64,000 bases of DNA from an uncultured Oscillospiraceae bacterium (GCA_910585155.1 CAJUEC010000006.1:37907-101906), one strand, 5' to 3'. Shown: positions 33,738 to 42,440, counted from the stretch's first letter. Notes: generated by a model from the letters alone, not told the origin. Translations and numbers: made by a program.

Positions 33738-35683
33738 TGGTCCGGGTGGCCAGGAGCGCCGGGTTCTGCTATGGGGTGCGCCGGGCGGTGGACATGGCGG
33801 AGCAGGCGGCGGCACAGGGCCCGGTGTACCTGCTGGGCCACATCACCCACAACGACCATGTGATCCGGCGTTTGGAGGGGATGGGGGCGGTCACCATCTC
33901 CGCGCCGGAGGAGGCGCCGGAGGGCTCCACGGTGCTCATCCGCGCCCACGGCGAGCCGGACGGGACCTACCGTGCCCTGGAGGCCCGGGGCTGCCAGGTG
34001 CTGGACGCCACCTGCCCCAATGTGGCCCGGATTCATCAGATTGTGCGGGACGCCGAGGCGCGGGGCCGCATTCCGGTGATTGTGGGGGAGGCCGACCACC
34101 CGGAAATTCTGGGAATCGTGGGGTGCTGCAGGCGGGGACTGGTGGCTGCGGGATGGGGCGAATTGGAACAAATTATGCAAAAAGTGCCGGAATTGCCGGG
34201 ACAGCCCCTGACTTTTGTATCCCAAACCACGGCTATTTTGGTTAATTGGGAAAAAATCGTGGAAAACGCAAAAAAAGTGTGTACAAACGCGGAATTTTTT
34301 GATACAATATGTAATGCTACGTCCAGGCGGCAATCTGAAGCCCTGGAATTGGCCGGTCAATGCGATGGAATGATCGTCATCGGCGATCAGAAGAGCTCCA
34401 ATACAAGGAAGCTCACCCAGCTGTGCCGCAGCCGCTGTCCCTTGGTGGTTCAGGCGGAGCGGGGGGACGGCATTGACCGGGAGCAGTTCCGACAGATCCG
34501 TACGCTTGGAATCACTGCCGGCGCATCCACGCCGGAGTGGATAATAAAGGAGGTCAGCAACAAAATGAGCGATGAAATCATGGAGATTGAACAGTCCTTC
34601 GCGGAAATGCTGGAGGAGTCGTTCAAAATTTTGAATACGGGGGATCGGGTCACTGGAACAGTTGCCGCCATCACGCCCACTGAAGTGCAGGTGGAGCTGG
34701 GTGTAAAGTATCCCGGTACCATTCCCCTGTCCGAGCTGAGCGACGATCCCGACGTGAAGGTGGAGGACCTGGCCAAGGTGGGCGAGGAGATCGAGGCCAT
34801 TGTAATGCTGGTCAGCGATCGGGACTGCGTGGTCAAGCTGTCCAAGAAGCGCCTGGACGCGGACAAGAATTGGGAGACCGTGGAGAATGCCGTGGAGAAC
34901 AAGGACGTTCTGGAGGGCATCATCACCGAGGAGAACAAGGGCGGTCTGGTGGCCAGCGTGAAGGGCATCCGGGTGTTTATCCCCGCCTCCCAGTCCGGTA
35001 AGCCCCGTGGCGCCGACCTGGCGGAGATGGTCAAGACCCGCGTGCAGCTGCGCATCACTGAGGTGAACCGCGCCCGCCGCCGCGTGGTGGGCTCCATCCG
35101 CGCCGTGGCCGCCGAGGCCCGCGCCGCCGCCGCCGCCGCCATCTGGGACAACATCGAGGTGGGCAAGCGGTACAGCGGCACCGTCAAGAGCCTCACCTCC
35201 TACGGCGCCTTTGTGGACATCGGCGGGGTGGACGGCATGGTTCACATCTCCGAGCTGTCCTGGTCCCGCATCAAGACCCCCTCTGAGGTGGTCAGTGTGG
35301 GCGATCCCATCGAGGTGTACGTCATCTCCTTCGACCCGGAGAAGAAGAAGATCTCCCTGGGCGTGAAGGACCACAGCCAGGAGCCCTGGACCGTGTTCAC
35401 CGAGAAGTATTCCGAGGGCGACGTGGCCTCTGTGCGCGTGGTCAAGCTGATGACCTTCGGCGCCTTTGCCGAGATCGTCCCCGGCGTGGACGGCCTGATC
35501 CATATCTCTCAGCTGGCCGATCACCGGGTGGAGAAGCCCGGCGACGTGGTGAGCGAGGGCGACGTGGTGGACGCCAAGATCACCGCCATCGACGAGGAGA
35601 ACAAGAAGGTTTCCCTTTCCGTCCGCGCCCTGCTGGAGTCCGCCCCTGCGGAGGACGATATGGACGAGGACCCTGAGGAGTAA
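33734..35683 (+). CDS. ispH: IspH (HMBPP reductase) fused to ribosomal protein S1 domains
   Basis: A 649-residue bifunctional protein known from Clostridia. Residues 1-280 are the [4Fe-4S] enzyme of the last MEP-pathway step, making IPP and DMAPP. The cluster cysteines are C12 in AGFCYGVRRAV, one in DATCPNVARIHQ and one in FDTICNATSRRQSE. From about 300 there are four S1 RNA-binding repeats (starting near 302, 390, 476 and 561; for example GTVKSLTSYGAFVDIGGVDG and VRVVKLMTFGAFAEIVPGVD), ending in an acidic tail. It presumably serves also as ribosomal S1. The start overlaps plsC; a strong terminator follows. Confidence 0.95.
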   Translation: MMVRVARSAGFCYGVRRAVDMAEQAAAQGPVYLLGHITHNDHVIRRLEGMGAVTISAPEEAPEGSTVLIRAHGEPDGTYRALEARGCQVLDATCPNVARIHQIVRDAEARGRIPVIVGEADHPEILGIVGCCRRGLVAAGWGELEQIMQKVPELPGQPLTFVSQTTAILVNWEKIVENAKKVCTNAEFFDTICNATSRRQSEALELAGQCDGMIVIGDQKSSNTRKLTQLCRSRCPLVVQAERGDGIDREQFRQIRTLGITAGASTPEWIIKEVSNKMSDEIMEIEQSFAEMLEESFKILNTGDRVTGTVAAITPTEVQVELGVKYPGTIPLSELSDDPDVKVEDLAKVGEEIEAIVMLVSDRDCVVKLSKKRLDADKNWETVENAVENKDVLEGIITEENKGGLVASVKGIRVFIPASQSGKPRGADLAEMVKTRVQLRITEVNRARRRVVGSIRAVAAEARAAAAAAIWDNIEVGKRYSGTVKSLTSYGAFVDIGGVDGMVHISELSWSRIKTPSEVVSVGDPIEVYVISFDPEKKKISLGVKDHSQEPWTVFTEKYSEGDVASVRVVKLMTFGAFAEIVPGVDGLIHISQLADHRVEKPGDVVSEGDVVDAKITAIDEENKKVSLSVRALLESAPAEDDMDEDPEE

Positions 35684-35704
35684 AAGCAGTTTCTATATGG
35701 CATG

Positions 35705-35737
35705 AAAAAGGCTGCCGCAGCTGCGGCAGCCTTTTTT
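35705..35737 (+). terminator. terminator after ispH/rpsA
   Basis: AAAAAGGCTGCCGCAG and its exact complement form a 16-bp palindromic stem ending in T6. Confidence 0.93.
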
Positions 35738-35753
35738 AATCAAGAGGTGAAAT

Positions 35754-36911
35754 ATGTCAATGATGAGACCGGATGTTGTGATTGTCCCGTGTGCCGACTA
35801 CACAGAGGGGGAGACCCGGGCGGCCCTGGAGCGGGCGCTTGCCCCGCTGGGCGGGCTGGACTGGGTGGAGGCCGGAATGAGGATTGCGGTAAAGGTGAAT
35901 CTGGTGACCTTTGCCAAGCCGGAAAAGGCGGCAACCACCCACCCCAGCCTGCTGTGCGCGCTGGTCCGGCTGCTGGCGGAGCGGGGGGCCGACGTGGTGG
36001 TGGGGGACAGCCCGGGAGGGCTGTACAACGCAGCCTATGTGAACCGGGTATACGCCGCCACCGGCATGAGAGAGGTGGAGCAGGCGGGGGGACGGCTGAA
36101 TCAGAATTTTGAGCAGAGCGCGGCCCAGTATCCCCAGGGGAAGGTGTGCCGCCAGTTCCACTACACGGCGTGGCTGGACGGGGCGGACGCGGTCATCAAT
36201 CTGTGCAAGCTGAAAACCCACGGCATGATGGCCATGACCTGCGGAGCCAAAAACCTGTTTGGGACCATTCCCGGCACCATGAAGCCGGAGTACCATTTTC
36301 GCTACCCGGATCCCCGGGACTTTGCCCGGATGATTGTGGACCTGAACGAGTATTTTAAGCCCCGGCTCACCATTGTGGACGCGGTGGAGTGCATGGAGGG
36401 CAATGGCCCCACCGGCGGAACGCCCCGGCATATGGGGGCGCTGCTGGCGGCGGAGAGCCCCCACAAGGTTGACTTGGTGTGCGCCGGCCTGATCGGCCTG
36501 AAGCGGGAGGAGGTGCCCACCCTGGAGGCGGCGCTGGAGCGGGAGCTGATCCCCAGCTCGGAGTCGGAGCTGAGGGTGGAGGGCGACCCCGCCGCCTTTG
36601 CCATTCCGGACTTCCAGCGCATCACCACCGGCAACAGCCACCTGTTTACCGGCAATGGAAAGAGCTTGTTCGGCAGAGTGGAGGGCTTTGTTATGGGCTG
36701 GGCCCTGTCTCAGCGGCCCGTTGTGAAGAAGAAGGAGTGCGTGGGGTGCGGCGAGTGCCGTGATATCTGCCCGGCCAAGGCCATCACCATGGTGAAGCAA
36801 AAGCCCCGCATTGACCGTAAGGCCTGCATCCGCTGCTTCTGCTGCCAGGAATTTTGCCCAAAGAGCGCGATGAAGGTGCACCGCACCCTCATTGCCAGGC
36901 TGCTTGATTGA
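35754..36911 (+). CDS. DUF362 protein with C-terminal 2x[4Fe-4S] ferredoxin domain
   Basis: A 385-residue iron-sulfur protein. The N-terminal DUF362 domain (RIAVKVNLVTFAKPEKAATT; VVGDSPGG; KLKTHGMMAMTCGAKNLFG) is followed at about 325-375 by two ferredoxin motifs, CVGCGECRDICPAKA and CIRCFCCQEFCPKSA. It is probably an electron-transfer or cofactor-related protein; the family's function is not established. AAGAGGTG lies about 7 bases before the ATG. It is isolated between two terminators and seems monocistronic. Confidence 0.9.
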   Translation: MSMMRPDVVIVPCADYTEGETRAALERALAPLGGLDWVEAGMRIAVKVNLVTFAKPEKAATTHPSLLCALVRLLAERGADVVVGDSPGGLYNAAYVNRVYAATGMREVEQAGGRLNQNFEQSAAQYPQGKVCRQFHYTAWLDGADAVINLCKLKTHGMMAMTCGAKNLFGTIPGTMKPEYHFRYPDPRDFARMIVDLNEYFKPRLTIVDAVECMEGNGPTGGTPRHMGALLAAESPHKVDLVCAGLIGLKREEVPTLEAALERELIPSSESELRVEGDPAAFAIPDFQRITTGNSHLFTGNGKSLFGRVEGFVMGWALSQRPVVKKKECVGCGECRDICPAKAITMVKQKPRIDRKACIRCFCCQEFCPKSAMKVHRTLIARLLD

Positions 36912-36915
36912 ATAG

Positions 36916-36946
36916 AAAAACGCCCCCGGCGGAAGCCGGAGGGCGT
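36916..36946 (-). terminator. terminator of the HTH-ABC exporter operon
   Basis: An ACGCCC...GGGCGT stem with an inner CCGGC/GCCGG, GGAA loop and T5 at 36920-36916 on the minus strand. It may also stop the DUF362 transcript from the other side. Confidence 0.8.
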
Positions 36947-36951
36947 CTCTA

Positions 36952-38676
36952 TTATGCAGCCAGGGTAAACAGGGAGTAGAAGAGGCCTTTTTCGTCCATG
37001 AGCCGGCGGAATGTCCCGCGCTCCTGGACCTGCCCATTGCGCATGACAATGATCTCGTCGTACTGCGCCATCAGTGTCTCCTCCAAACGGTGGGTGACCA
37101 CCACCCGGGTGAGGCCGTCCAGATGGAGGATGGCGTCGGTGACGGCGAAGGCGGTCTGGTTGTCCAGGGAGGCGGTGGCCTCGTCCAGCAGGAGCACCGG
37201 CGCGCCCCGGAGCAGGCAGCGGGCGATGGACACCCGCTGGCGCTCGCCGCCGGACAGGCCCACGCCGTTTTCCCCGCAGCGGTAGTCCTCCCCCCGCTGG
37301 GCCAAAAGCTCTGACAGGCCGGAGCGATTTACAGCATCCTCCACAAGCTGGTCCGGGAACTCCCGGAACATGGTTATGTTGCCCCGGATGGTGTCGTCAA
37401 AGAGGAACACGCTCTGCCCGATGAGGCTCATCAGGTCGTACAGGCTGTCGGGGTTCACCTCCCGCAGCTCCCTGCCGTCGATGGTGATGGAGCCGTCGTA
37501 GCTGTCATAAGCGCCCATGAGCAGGTTGAGCAGGGTGGATTTTCCCGACCCGGAGCCGCCCACAATGGCGTATTTTTTCCCCGGCTCCAGCCGGAGGGAG
37601 ACGTCCCGGAGCACCGGCTTGTCCGGCTCATAGCCGAAGGTGACATTTTCCAGGGCGATGGCCTGGTTCAGCACCGGCGGGATGGCTTCACCGGTGCGGC
37701 CGGCGTTCTCCTCGGTGACCTGGGCCAGCTTGTCAATGAGGGCCTGGGCGGCCTTTCGGCTGGCCCAGTACTGAGGGATGACGTTGATGGGCTGGATCAC
37801 GAAGTTGCACAGGTTGACGAAGATGAGCACCGTGCCCGCAGTGATATCCCCCCGGATGGCCAGGAAGGCCCCCAGAAAAAAGATACCGAACTGAAGGGCC
37901 TCAGCGCACAGGACCTGGCTCACCGCCGTGAGCAGGCACTCCCACCAGTAGCGGCGGCGCTTGCCCTCCTCCACATCCCGGTTGGAGGCGTCGAACATCC
38001 GCTGGGCCTCCCCCTCGGCCTTGAAGCTCTTAATGACCGCGAAGCCGGACAGCAGTTCTTTCAGCTGGGCCACAAAGCCCTCGTTCTTGTCGCTCACCGC
38101 CTTTTCCCGCGCCGCCAGCTCCTTGCCCATGAGCAGGGCCCCGGCCAGGGGGAAGAGGGACAGCACGATGGTGGCGGTGGCCAGAATCGGACTGTACCAG
38201 AACATCATACCCAGGGAGCCGAAGAACAGCAGCACATGGTAGACCAGCAGGAAGGTGCGCTTGAGGTAGTTTTCCTCCACCGAGTTCACGTCGTTGGTGA
38301 GGACGGAGATGTACCGGCCCGTGTTTTCCCGGGAAAAGGCGCTGATGCTCTTTTCCGACAGATTACGGAAGGCCAGGGACTTGTACTGGGTCAGGGCTTT
38401 GTACGTAAAGCTGGATTTTGTCCAGTACATGCCGACGGAGGTCAGAAACATGACGACAAGAAAGATTACGGTGAAGACCAGTGTCCGTCGCAGCCAGTCC
38501 AGATCCCCGGCGGCCACCACGTCGATGACCTCACCCAGCAGCCAGGAGCCGATGAGATTGCCGGGAAAGGACAGAACGGTCAGAAGCATGGCCAGGACGA
38601 AGCGCAGGTGGTTGTTTTGATAAAAGGCCCGGTAATACTGACGGGCGGCGGGATTTTTTGGCGTTTTTTGGCTCAT
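36952..38676 (-). CDS. ABC exporter, fused permease and ATPase
   Basis: A 574-residue half-transporter. Six membrane helices occupy residues ~20-310 (FVLAMLLTVLSFPGNLIGSW onward). The C-terminal ATPase has Walker A (VGGSGSGKSTLLNLLMG), ABC signature (LSGGERQRVSIARCLL), Walker B (APVLLLDEATASLD) and the H-loop (VVVTHRLEE). The substrate is unknown (lipid, peptide or drug). It would act as a homodimer, since no second half-transporter is nearby. AAAGGAG is 7 bases before the ATG. The start overlaps the stop of the HTH regulator, so the regulator and transporter are co-expressed. Confidence 0.92.
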   Translation of the reverse strand: MSQKTPKNPAARQYYRAFYQNNHLRFVLAMLLTVLSFPGNLIGSWLLGEVIDVVAAGDLDWLRRTLVFTVIFLVVMFLTSVGMYWTKSSFTYKALTQYKSLAFRNLSEKSISAFSRENTGRYISVLTNDVNSVEENYLKRTFLLVYHVLLFFGSLGMMFWYSPILATATIVLSLFPLAGALLMGKELAAREKAVSDKNEGFVAQLKELLSGFAVIKSFKAEGEAQRMFDASNRDVEEGKRRRYWWECLLTAVSQVLCAEALQFGIFFLGAFLAIRGDITAGTVLIFVNLCNFVIQPINVIPQYWASRKAAQALIDKLAQVTEENAGRTGEAIPPVLNQAIALENVTFGYEPDKPVLRDVSLRLEPGKKYAIVGGSGSGKSTLLNLLMGAYDSYDGSITIDGRELREVNPDSLYDLMSLIGQSVFLFDDTIRGNITMFREFPDQLVEDAVNRSGLSELLAQRGEDYRCGENGVGLSGGERQRVSIARCLLRGAPVLLLDEATASLDNQTAFAVTDAILHLDGLTRVVVTHRLEETLMAQYDEIIVMRNGQVQERGTFRRLMDEKGLFYSLFTLAA

Positions 38677-39653
38677 TTCGGTTCTCCTTTGCAGCTATGT
38701 GTATGCGGCGGGGTTGGGGCCCTGGAGGAATCGGTGGACGGTGGAGGCAGTACGTGGGACAGCCGTCCGCATGTGGTGGGACTGGGGCCGCGGGACAGTT
38801 CCAGCTCGTTGTCGTGGTCGTCCCAGAGCAGGTAAAAAGCATCGTGCTTTTCCAGCAGGCATCGGGTAAAGAGAAGAAATGGGGTAAGGGCCCAGTTTTC
38901 ATGGACAATGTAGGCATTGACAGAACCCGTTTCCATCTCTAACTCCAATTTCTTCACCAGCGTCAGCTCCTCCATGCTGGCCAGCAGCTCCGCCGTCTGC
39001 TCCGGGGGCTGGTTCAGCTGCTTGGCCAGCACCTCCGGCACATAGTAGCGGGCGGTCAGGTCGTTGTGGAGCCGCTCCATCAGCTCTAAACAGCCGGGCC
39101 GGGCCAAGAGGGCAAACAGGCGGCGGCACAGATCCCGGTCCGCAAAATAGGCGGCATAGCCCGCCTCTGGGCGAGGCCATATGGACATGAAGGACAGCTC
39201 CTCCGACCCCACGCCGAAGAGAAGCCCCTCTTTGATATCCACCGCTACACGCAGCAGAACATCTTCGCCGCCCACCCGAACAGTGCAGTTATCGGAATAC
39301 TTCAGCTCCGGTATATCGGGGGCATCTATGCGGTGGTTCATGATGATCCGGGAGGCCGACCAGGTCAGGCGGCACAGCTCACTGATCCGCTTTTCCTGGG
39401 AAAGGGACAGCAGCCAGCGGTTCAATACATTGTCCATGTCCTGTACTGTGCCTCCCTCCCGGCCAAAGAGGGCGTCAACGCTTACCCCCAGCTGGTCGGC
39501 CAGGGCGGGGAGGAGCTCCACATCAGGTGCGCCGCCCTTCTCCCACTTGCTCACCGCCTGGGCGGATACACCCAGCGGCTGGCCCAGCTGTTCCTGGGTG
39601 AGACCCCGCGCCCGGCGCAGCTCCGCGATGCGCTCACTCAGTATATTGACCAT
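38673..39653 (-). CDS. XRE-family regulator of the adjacent ABC exporter
   Basis: A 326-residue protein with a Cro/CI-type HTH at residues 1-60 (RIAELRRARGLTQEQLGQPL; SAQAVSKWEKGGAPDVELL). The rest is a long helical C-terminal domain with no motif I recognise. The last ~45 residues are rich in proline, serine and threonine and look unlike the rest, so they may reflect a frame change, but no better continuation was found in the other frames. It overlaps the ABC gene by 4 bases and has a good promoter, so it probably autoregulates this two-gene operon. Confidence 0.82.
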   Translation of the reverse strand: MVNILSERIAELRRARGLTQEQLGQPLGVSAQAVSKWEKGGAPDVELLPALADQLGVSVDALFGREGGTVQDMDNVLNRWLLSLSQEKRISELCRLTWSASRIIMNHRIDAPDIPELKYSDNCTVRVGGEDVLLRVAVDIKEGLLFGVGSEELSFMSIWPRPEAGYAAYFADRDLCRRLFALLARPGCLELMERLHNDLTARYYVPEVLAKQLNQPPEQTAELLASMEELTLVKKLELEMETGSVNAYIVHENWALTPFLLFTRCLLEKHDAFYLLWDDHDNELELSRGPSPTTCGRLSHVLPPPSTDSSRAPTPPHTHSCKGEPK

Positions 39654-39682
39654 GAAACCACCTCAATTCGCTTGATGGTTGT

Positions 39683-39711
39683 ATCATAACAAAAACAATA
39701 GTTGAATGCAA
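39683..39711 (-). promoter_or_regulatory. promoter of the HTH-ABC operon
   Basis: TTGCAT at 39711-39706, a 17-base spacer and TATGAT at 39688-39683 on the minus strand. An AT-rich tract upstream (39712-39760) includes GGTTG...CAACC arms that could serve as operator. Confidence 0.72.
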
Positions 39712-39754
39712 TGGCGGTTGTTTTGTCAAAAATCAACCAATGATTGAAAACAGG

Positions 39755-39794
39755 CAAAAAGACACCGGCGGGATGTGAACACAACCCGCCGGTG
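39755..39794 (-). terminator. terminator of the pentad-repeat regulator gene
   Basis: CACCGGCGGG, 12-base loop, complement, then TCTTTTTG on the minus strand, just past the stop codon at 39799. Confidence 0.85.
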
Positions 39795-39798
39795 CTGT

Positions 39799-40632
39799 TC
39801 AAGTCATCTCAGCCCATGCAAAAAATTTGAGAATCCGGGTCACGAAAAAAGGTGCGTCCGGACAGGCTTCGGTGATGGCCTTGTGGGCCTCCGTCAGCGC
39901 CTGATCGCTGAGGCCCTCCAGAGGAACGAGGATGGTTTTTACGCCGTCCGCCACTTGCCCGATGGCCAGGGGAGCAGAAGCCATGCCGCCCACGGCGACC
40001 CTGCTGGCGGCCACAACGCCTCCGGCGGCATACACGCCCACGGCGCATCCGCCCACCGCCAGCCATCCCAGGGCGACGCCGCCCCAGGCCAGCGCGCCCA
40101 GCGCCACCCCGCCGATGGACGCGCCTCCCAGCGCCACCGCCCCCAGGGCCAGCAGCAGCCCAAAACTCACCCCGCCCAGGGAGAGCAGCCCCACCGCAAC
40201 GCCTCCCAGGGCCACGAATCCAGTGGCGATGTTGCCGATGGCGATGATGCCCCGGGCCCAGTGATCCCGATGGCCCACATTGATGTGGAGCAGGGGCAGG
40301 CCAAAGAGGGTGCGCCGGCTCTTATACTCATAGTGCCAGCTGTCGTGGTAGTAGTGGTGGACCACAGTGGAGACAGGCTGAGGCGGCGCGGCGGGCTCAT
40401 GCTCCGGCGGGGGCGGGGAAGGGGGAGCGGCGGCCTCCTGGCCCGTCACCAGATAGTCCAGTGAAACATGAAAATAATTGGCCAGGGCGATGAGGTTGTC
40501 CATATCCGGGCGGGATGTGCCCGCCTCCCATTTTTGAACCGCCTGGCGGGTGAGTCCCAAGAGATTGGCAAGCTCCTCCTGGGACAGCCCGGCCTGGCGG
40601 CGCAGCTCAAATAAGCGGTCTCGAAAATCCAT
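39799..40632 (-). CDS. XRE-family regulator with glycine-spaced pentad-repeat domain
   Basis: A 277-residue protein in four parts. Residues 1-62 are a Cro/CI HTH (ELRRQAGLSQEELANLLGLT). Residues 65-90 form a proline/alanine linker. Residues 91-125 are rich in H, Y and W. Residues 126-225 hold about 17 pentads of the form x-hydrophobic-A/S-hydrophobic-G (for example GGVALGALAWGGVALGWLAV), with glycines every five residues at 133-158 and 164-204. A ~50-residue helical end follows. The pentad spacing suggests a beta-solenoid or a glycine-zipper membrane element. No enzyme motif is present. Two TGTCC-type inverted repeats flank its promoter, consistent with autoregulation. Function unknown. Confidence 0.85.
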   Translation of the reverse strand: MDFRDRLFELRRQAGLSQEELANLLGLTRQAVQKWEAGTSRPDMDNLIALANYFHVSLDYLVTGQEAAAPPSPPPPEHEPAAPPQPVSTVVHHYYHDSWHYEYKSRRTLFGLPLLHINVGHRDHWARGIIAIGNIATGFVALGGVAVGLLSLGGVSFGLLLALGAVALGGASIGGVALGALAWGGVALGWLAVGGCAVGVYAAGGVVAASRVAVGGMASAPLAIGQVADGVKTILVPLEGLSDQALTEAHKAITEACPDAPFFVTRILKFFAWAEMT

Positions 40633-40653
40633 TGTGATACCTCCGAAGAAAGA

Positions 40654-40675
40654 CTGTCCGGCGCCTTTTGGACAG
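40654..40675. promoter_or_regulatory. candidate operator of the pentad-repeat regulator
   Basis: CTGTCC, 10-base spacer, GGACAG, lying downstream of the -10 in the leader. A second site with the same half, TGTC-CAATTT-GACA, lies upstream of the -35 at 40719-40732. The two sites bracket the promoter. Confidence 0.5.
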
Positions 40676-40679
40676 GGTC

Positions 40680-40708
40680 ATTTTAGCAAAAAACGGCAGT
40701 TCCTGCAA
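40680..40708 (-). promoter_or_regulatory. promoter of the pentad-repeat regulator gene
   Basis: TTGCAG at 40708-40703, a 17-base spacer and TAAAAT at 40685-40680 on the minus strand. Confidence 0.7.
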
Positions 40709-40856
40709 CCAAAAACAGTGTCCAATTTGACAACTTTAGGTTGCGGAGAAGCCGGGAGCAGGGAACTAAGGCCGGAGCGAAGGCGAAAGCCCAGCCGCCG
40801 CGCGCACCGCGCCTACAGCGGTGGGAATGGAATTTGCGTCCGAGGCAGGGGCTGCC

Positions 40857-40885
40857 TTGCTTTTCCCGGCCGCCTATAGTACAAT
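40857..40885 (+). promoter_or_regulatory. promoter of deoC
   Basis: TTGCTT (40857-40862), a 17-base spacer and TACAAT (40880-40885). The GC-rich stretch 40739-40850 before it holds no gene I can support. Confidence 0.75.
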
Positions 40886-40916
40886 GAAACCCATACAAAG
40901 GAATGAGGTGATTTCA

Positions 40917-41570
40917 ATGGACAATCAGACCATTTTATCCGCCGTAGACCACACCCTGCTCGCCCAGACCGCCACCTGGGAGGAGATCCGCCAGACCTGC
41001 GACGACGGAGTGGCATACGGCTGCGCCAGTGTGTGCATCCCGGCCAGCTATGTGAGGCGGGCGGCGGATTATCTGGGCGGGAAGCTGCCGGTGTGCACCG
41101 TCATCGGCTTCCCCAACGGCTATTCCACCACAGCCGTTAAGGTGTTTGAGGCCCAGGATGCCATTGCCAACGGGGCGAGGGAGATCGACATGGTTATCAA
41201 CATTGGCTGGGCCAAGGACGGTCGGTGGGGCGAGCTGCTGGCCGAGATCCAGGCGGTCAAGGCCGCCTGCGGGGAACGGGTGCTGAAGGTCATCGTGGAG
41301 ACCTGCCTGCTCACCGACGAGGAGAAGGTCCGCCTGTGCCGGATTGTGTCGGACAGCGGGGCAGACTATATCAAGACCTCCACCGGTTTTTCCGCCGCCG
41401 GGGCCACCCGGGAAGACGTGGCGCTGTTCAAGGCCAACGTGGCCCCCCATGTGAAAATCAAGGCGGCGGGGGGCATTGCCAGCATCCAGGACGGGTTGGA
41501 CTTCCTGGCTCTGGGGGCCGACCGGCTGGGCACCAGCCGCATTGTCAGGCTGGTGAAGGGAGAGCGCTGA
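40917..41570 (+). CDS. deoC: deoxyribose-phosphate aldolase
   Basis: Class I aldolase splitting 2-deoxyribose-5-phosphate into glyceraldehyde-3-phosphate and acetaldehyde, used to salvage deoxynucleosides. The 217 residues have the Schiff-base lysine K153 in [10 protein letters not shown], the acidic [14 protein letters not shown] and the second lysine in VKIKAAGGI. Length and start (AVDHTLL) are standard. GAGGTG lies about 7 bases before ATG 40917; the upstream in-frame extension crosses the promoter and is rejected. No deo operon partners are present, so it appears monocistronic. Confidence 0.96.
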   Translation: MDNQTILSAVDHTLLAQTATWEEIRQTCDDGVAYGCASVCIPASYVRRAADYLGGKLPVCTVIGFPNGYSTTAVKVFEAQDAIANGAREIDMVINIGWAKDGRWGELLAEIQAVKAACGERVLKVIVETCLLTDEEKVRLCRIVSDSGADYIKTSTGFSAAGATREDVALFKANVAPHVKIKAAGGIASIQDGLDFLALGADRLGTSRIVRLVKGER

Positions 41571-41577
41571 GACAGGT

Positions 41578-41614
41578 AAACAGGCGGCCCGCCGGATGGA
41601 CGGGCCGCCTGTTT
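41578..41614. terminator. bidirectional terminator between deoC and the PF06541-type gene
   Basis: AAACAGGCGGCCCG, 9-base loop, CGGGCCGCCTGTTT: an 11-bp GC stem extended by A/T pairs on both sides. Both strands show a short T3 tail. Confidence 0.75.
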
Positions 41615-41621
41615 GCCCCCA

Positions 41622-42440
41622 TTATTTTTTGACGCGGAAGGACTTCAGCGCCTGCTTGCGGCGGAGCAGCTCCTCCTTGGCCAGCGCGGCTGCGGCCAGA
41701 AGATCCTCCTGGCTGACGGAATACCTGCGGCTGGCCGTCATGGTGCTGTAGGCGCGGCGGAACCGGCGGCTGACCTGCTCCAGCTGGGCCACCTGTTCAC
41801 TGTACCGCTGGCGCAGGGAGGCGGCGCTGTCCTCCAGCATGTCGCCCAGCTCGGCCTTGCCCAGGGCCATCTGGACCTGGAGCTTCTGCCCCAGCTGGGT
41901 GACGCTTTCCACGTGCAGCGCCACCAGTACGAGGTTTCGAATGGTGGCGGTGGCGTCCACCGCCAGCAGCGCCAGGAACGCGCCGCACAGCATGAACTCC
42001 AGCCACATGGGGAGGTCCTCCACCAGCTTTTGGATGGGCGGATGGATGAAAAAAATCACAAGGTAGGACAGGGCGCCCCAGGTCAGGGCCACCCACAGGC
42101 ACACCCGGCCCTGGAGATTGAAGCGGTACTGGGAGTAGTCCCAGTACTTGACGTGGGTTGTGACCTCCAGCACCCAGCCGACCAGATATTCCCAGGAGGT
42201 CATCACCACCACCGCGACCAGGTAAAACAGAACCAAATTAGATTTCAGGGGGGTGAAAAACAAGATCATCAGGGTCACCCCGCCGCCATAGATGGGACAG
42301 ATGGGGCCGTACAAGAATCCCCGGGGCACCAGCCGGCGCTCCAGCACAGAGCAGTAGCAGGTCTCCATAATCCACCCCAAGAAGGAGTAGAGGATGAAAT
42401 AGAGGAACAGCTTAGAGAGGGGAAAGCCCAGGATGGTCAA
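41622..42440 (-). CDS. PF06541-type membrane protein (putative ABC-transporter type IV)
   Basis: About 272 residues from a TTG start with GGAGG 10 bases upstream. The N-terminal KLFLYFILYSFLGWIMETCY and RGFLYGPICPIYGGG, then several helices (FYLVAVVVMTSWEYLVGWVL; FMLCGAFLALLAVDATATI), match the family annotated as putative ABC-transporter type IV, common in Clostridia. The C-terminal ~90 residues form a soluble coiled coil with many Q, R and A. No ATPase is adjacent and the function is unknown. The start overlaps the stop of the DUF4364 gene, so the two are expressed together. Confidence 0.85.
   Translation of the reverse strand: MTILGFPLSKLFLYFILYSFLGWIMETCYCSVLERRLVPRGFLYGPICPIYGGGVTLMILFFTPLKSNLVLFYLVAVVVMTSWEYLVGWVLEVTTHVKYWDYSQYRFNLQGRVCLWVALTWGALSYLVIFFIHPPIQKLVEDLPMWLEFMLCGAFLALLAVDATATIRNLVLVALHVESVTQLGQKLQVQMALGKAELGDMLEDSAASLRQRYSEQVAQLEQVSRRFRRAYSTMTASRRYSVSQEDLLAAAALAKEELLRRKQALKSFRVKK

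Noticed and set aside
33734..35683. IspH-S1 fusion as a novel chimera
   Set aside because: The fusion is an established clostridial arrangement with cmk and plsC upstream, so it is annotated but not presented as new.
38673..38830. Frameshift in the HTH regulator of the ABC operon
   Set aside because: The P/S/T-rich end looks odd, but neither other frame gives a more convincing continuation and the operon overlap is regular. Left as an unusual tail.
40739..40856. GC-rich stretch before deoC as a gene or repeat element
   Set aside because: Frames are short and lack a ribosome binding site. It resembles other GC-rich spacers (21716-21852, 26548-26653) only in composition, with no alignable repeat that I could see.
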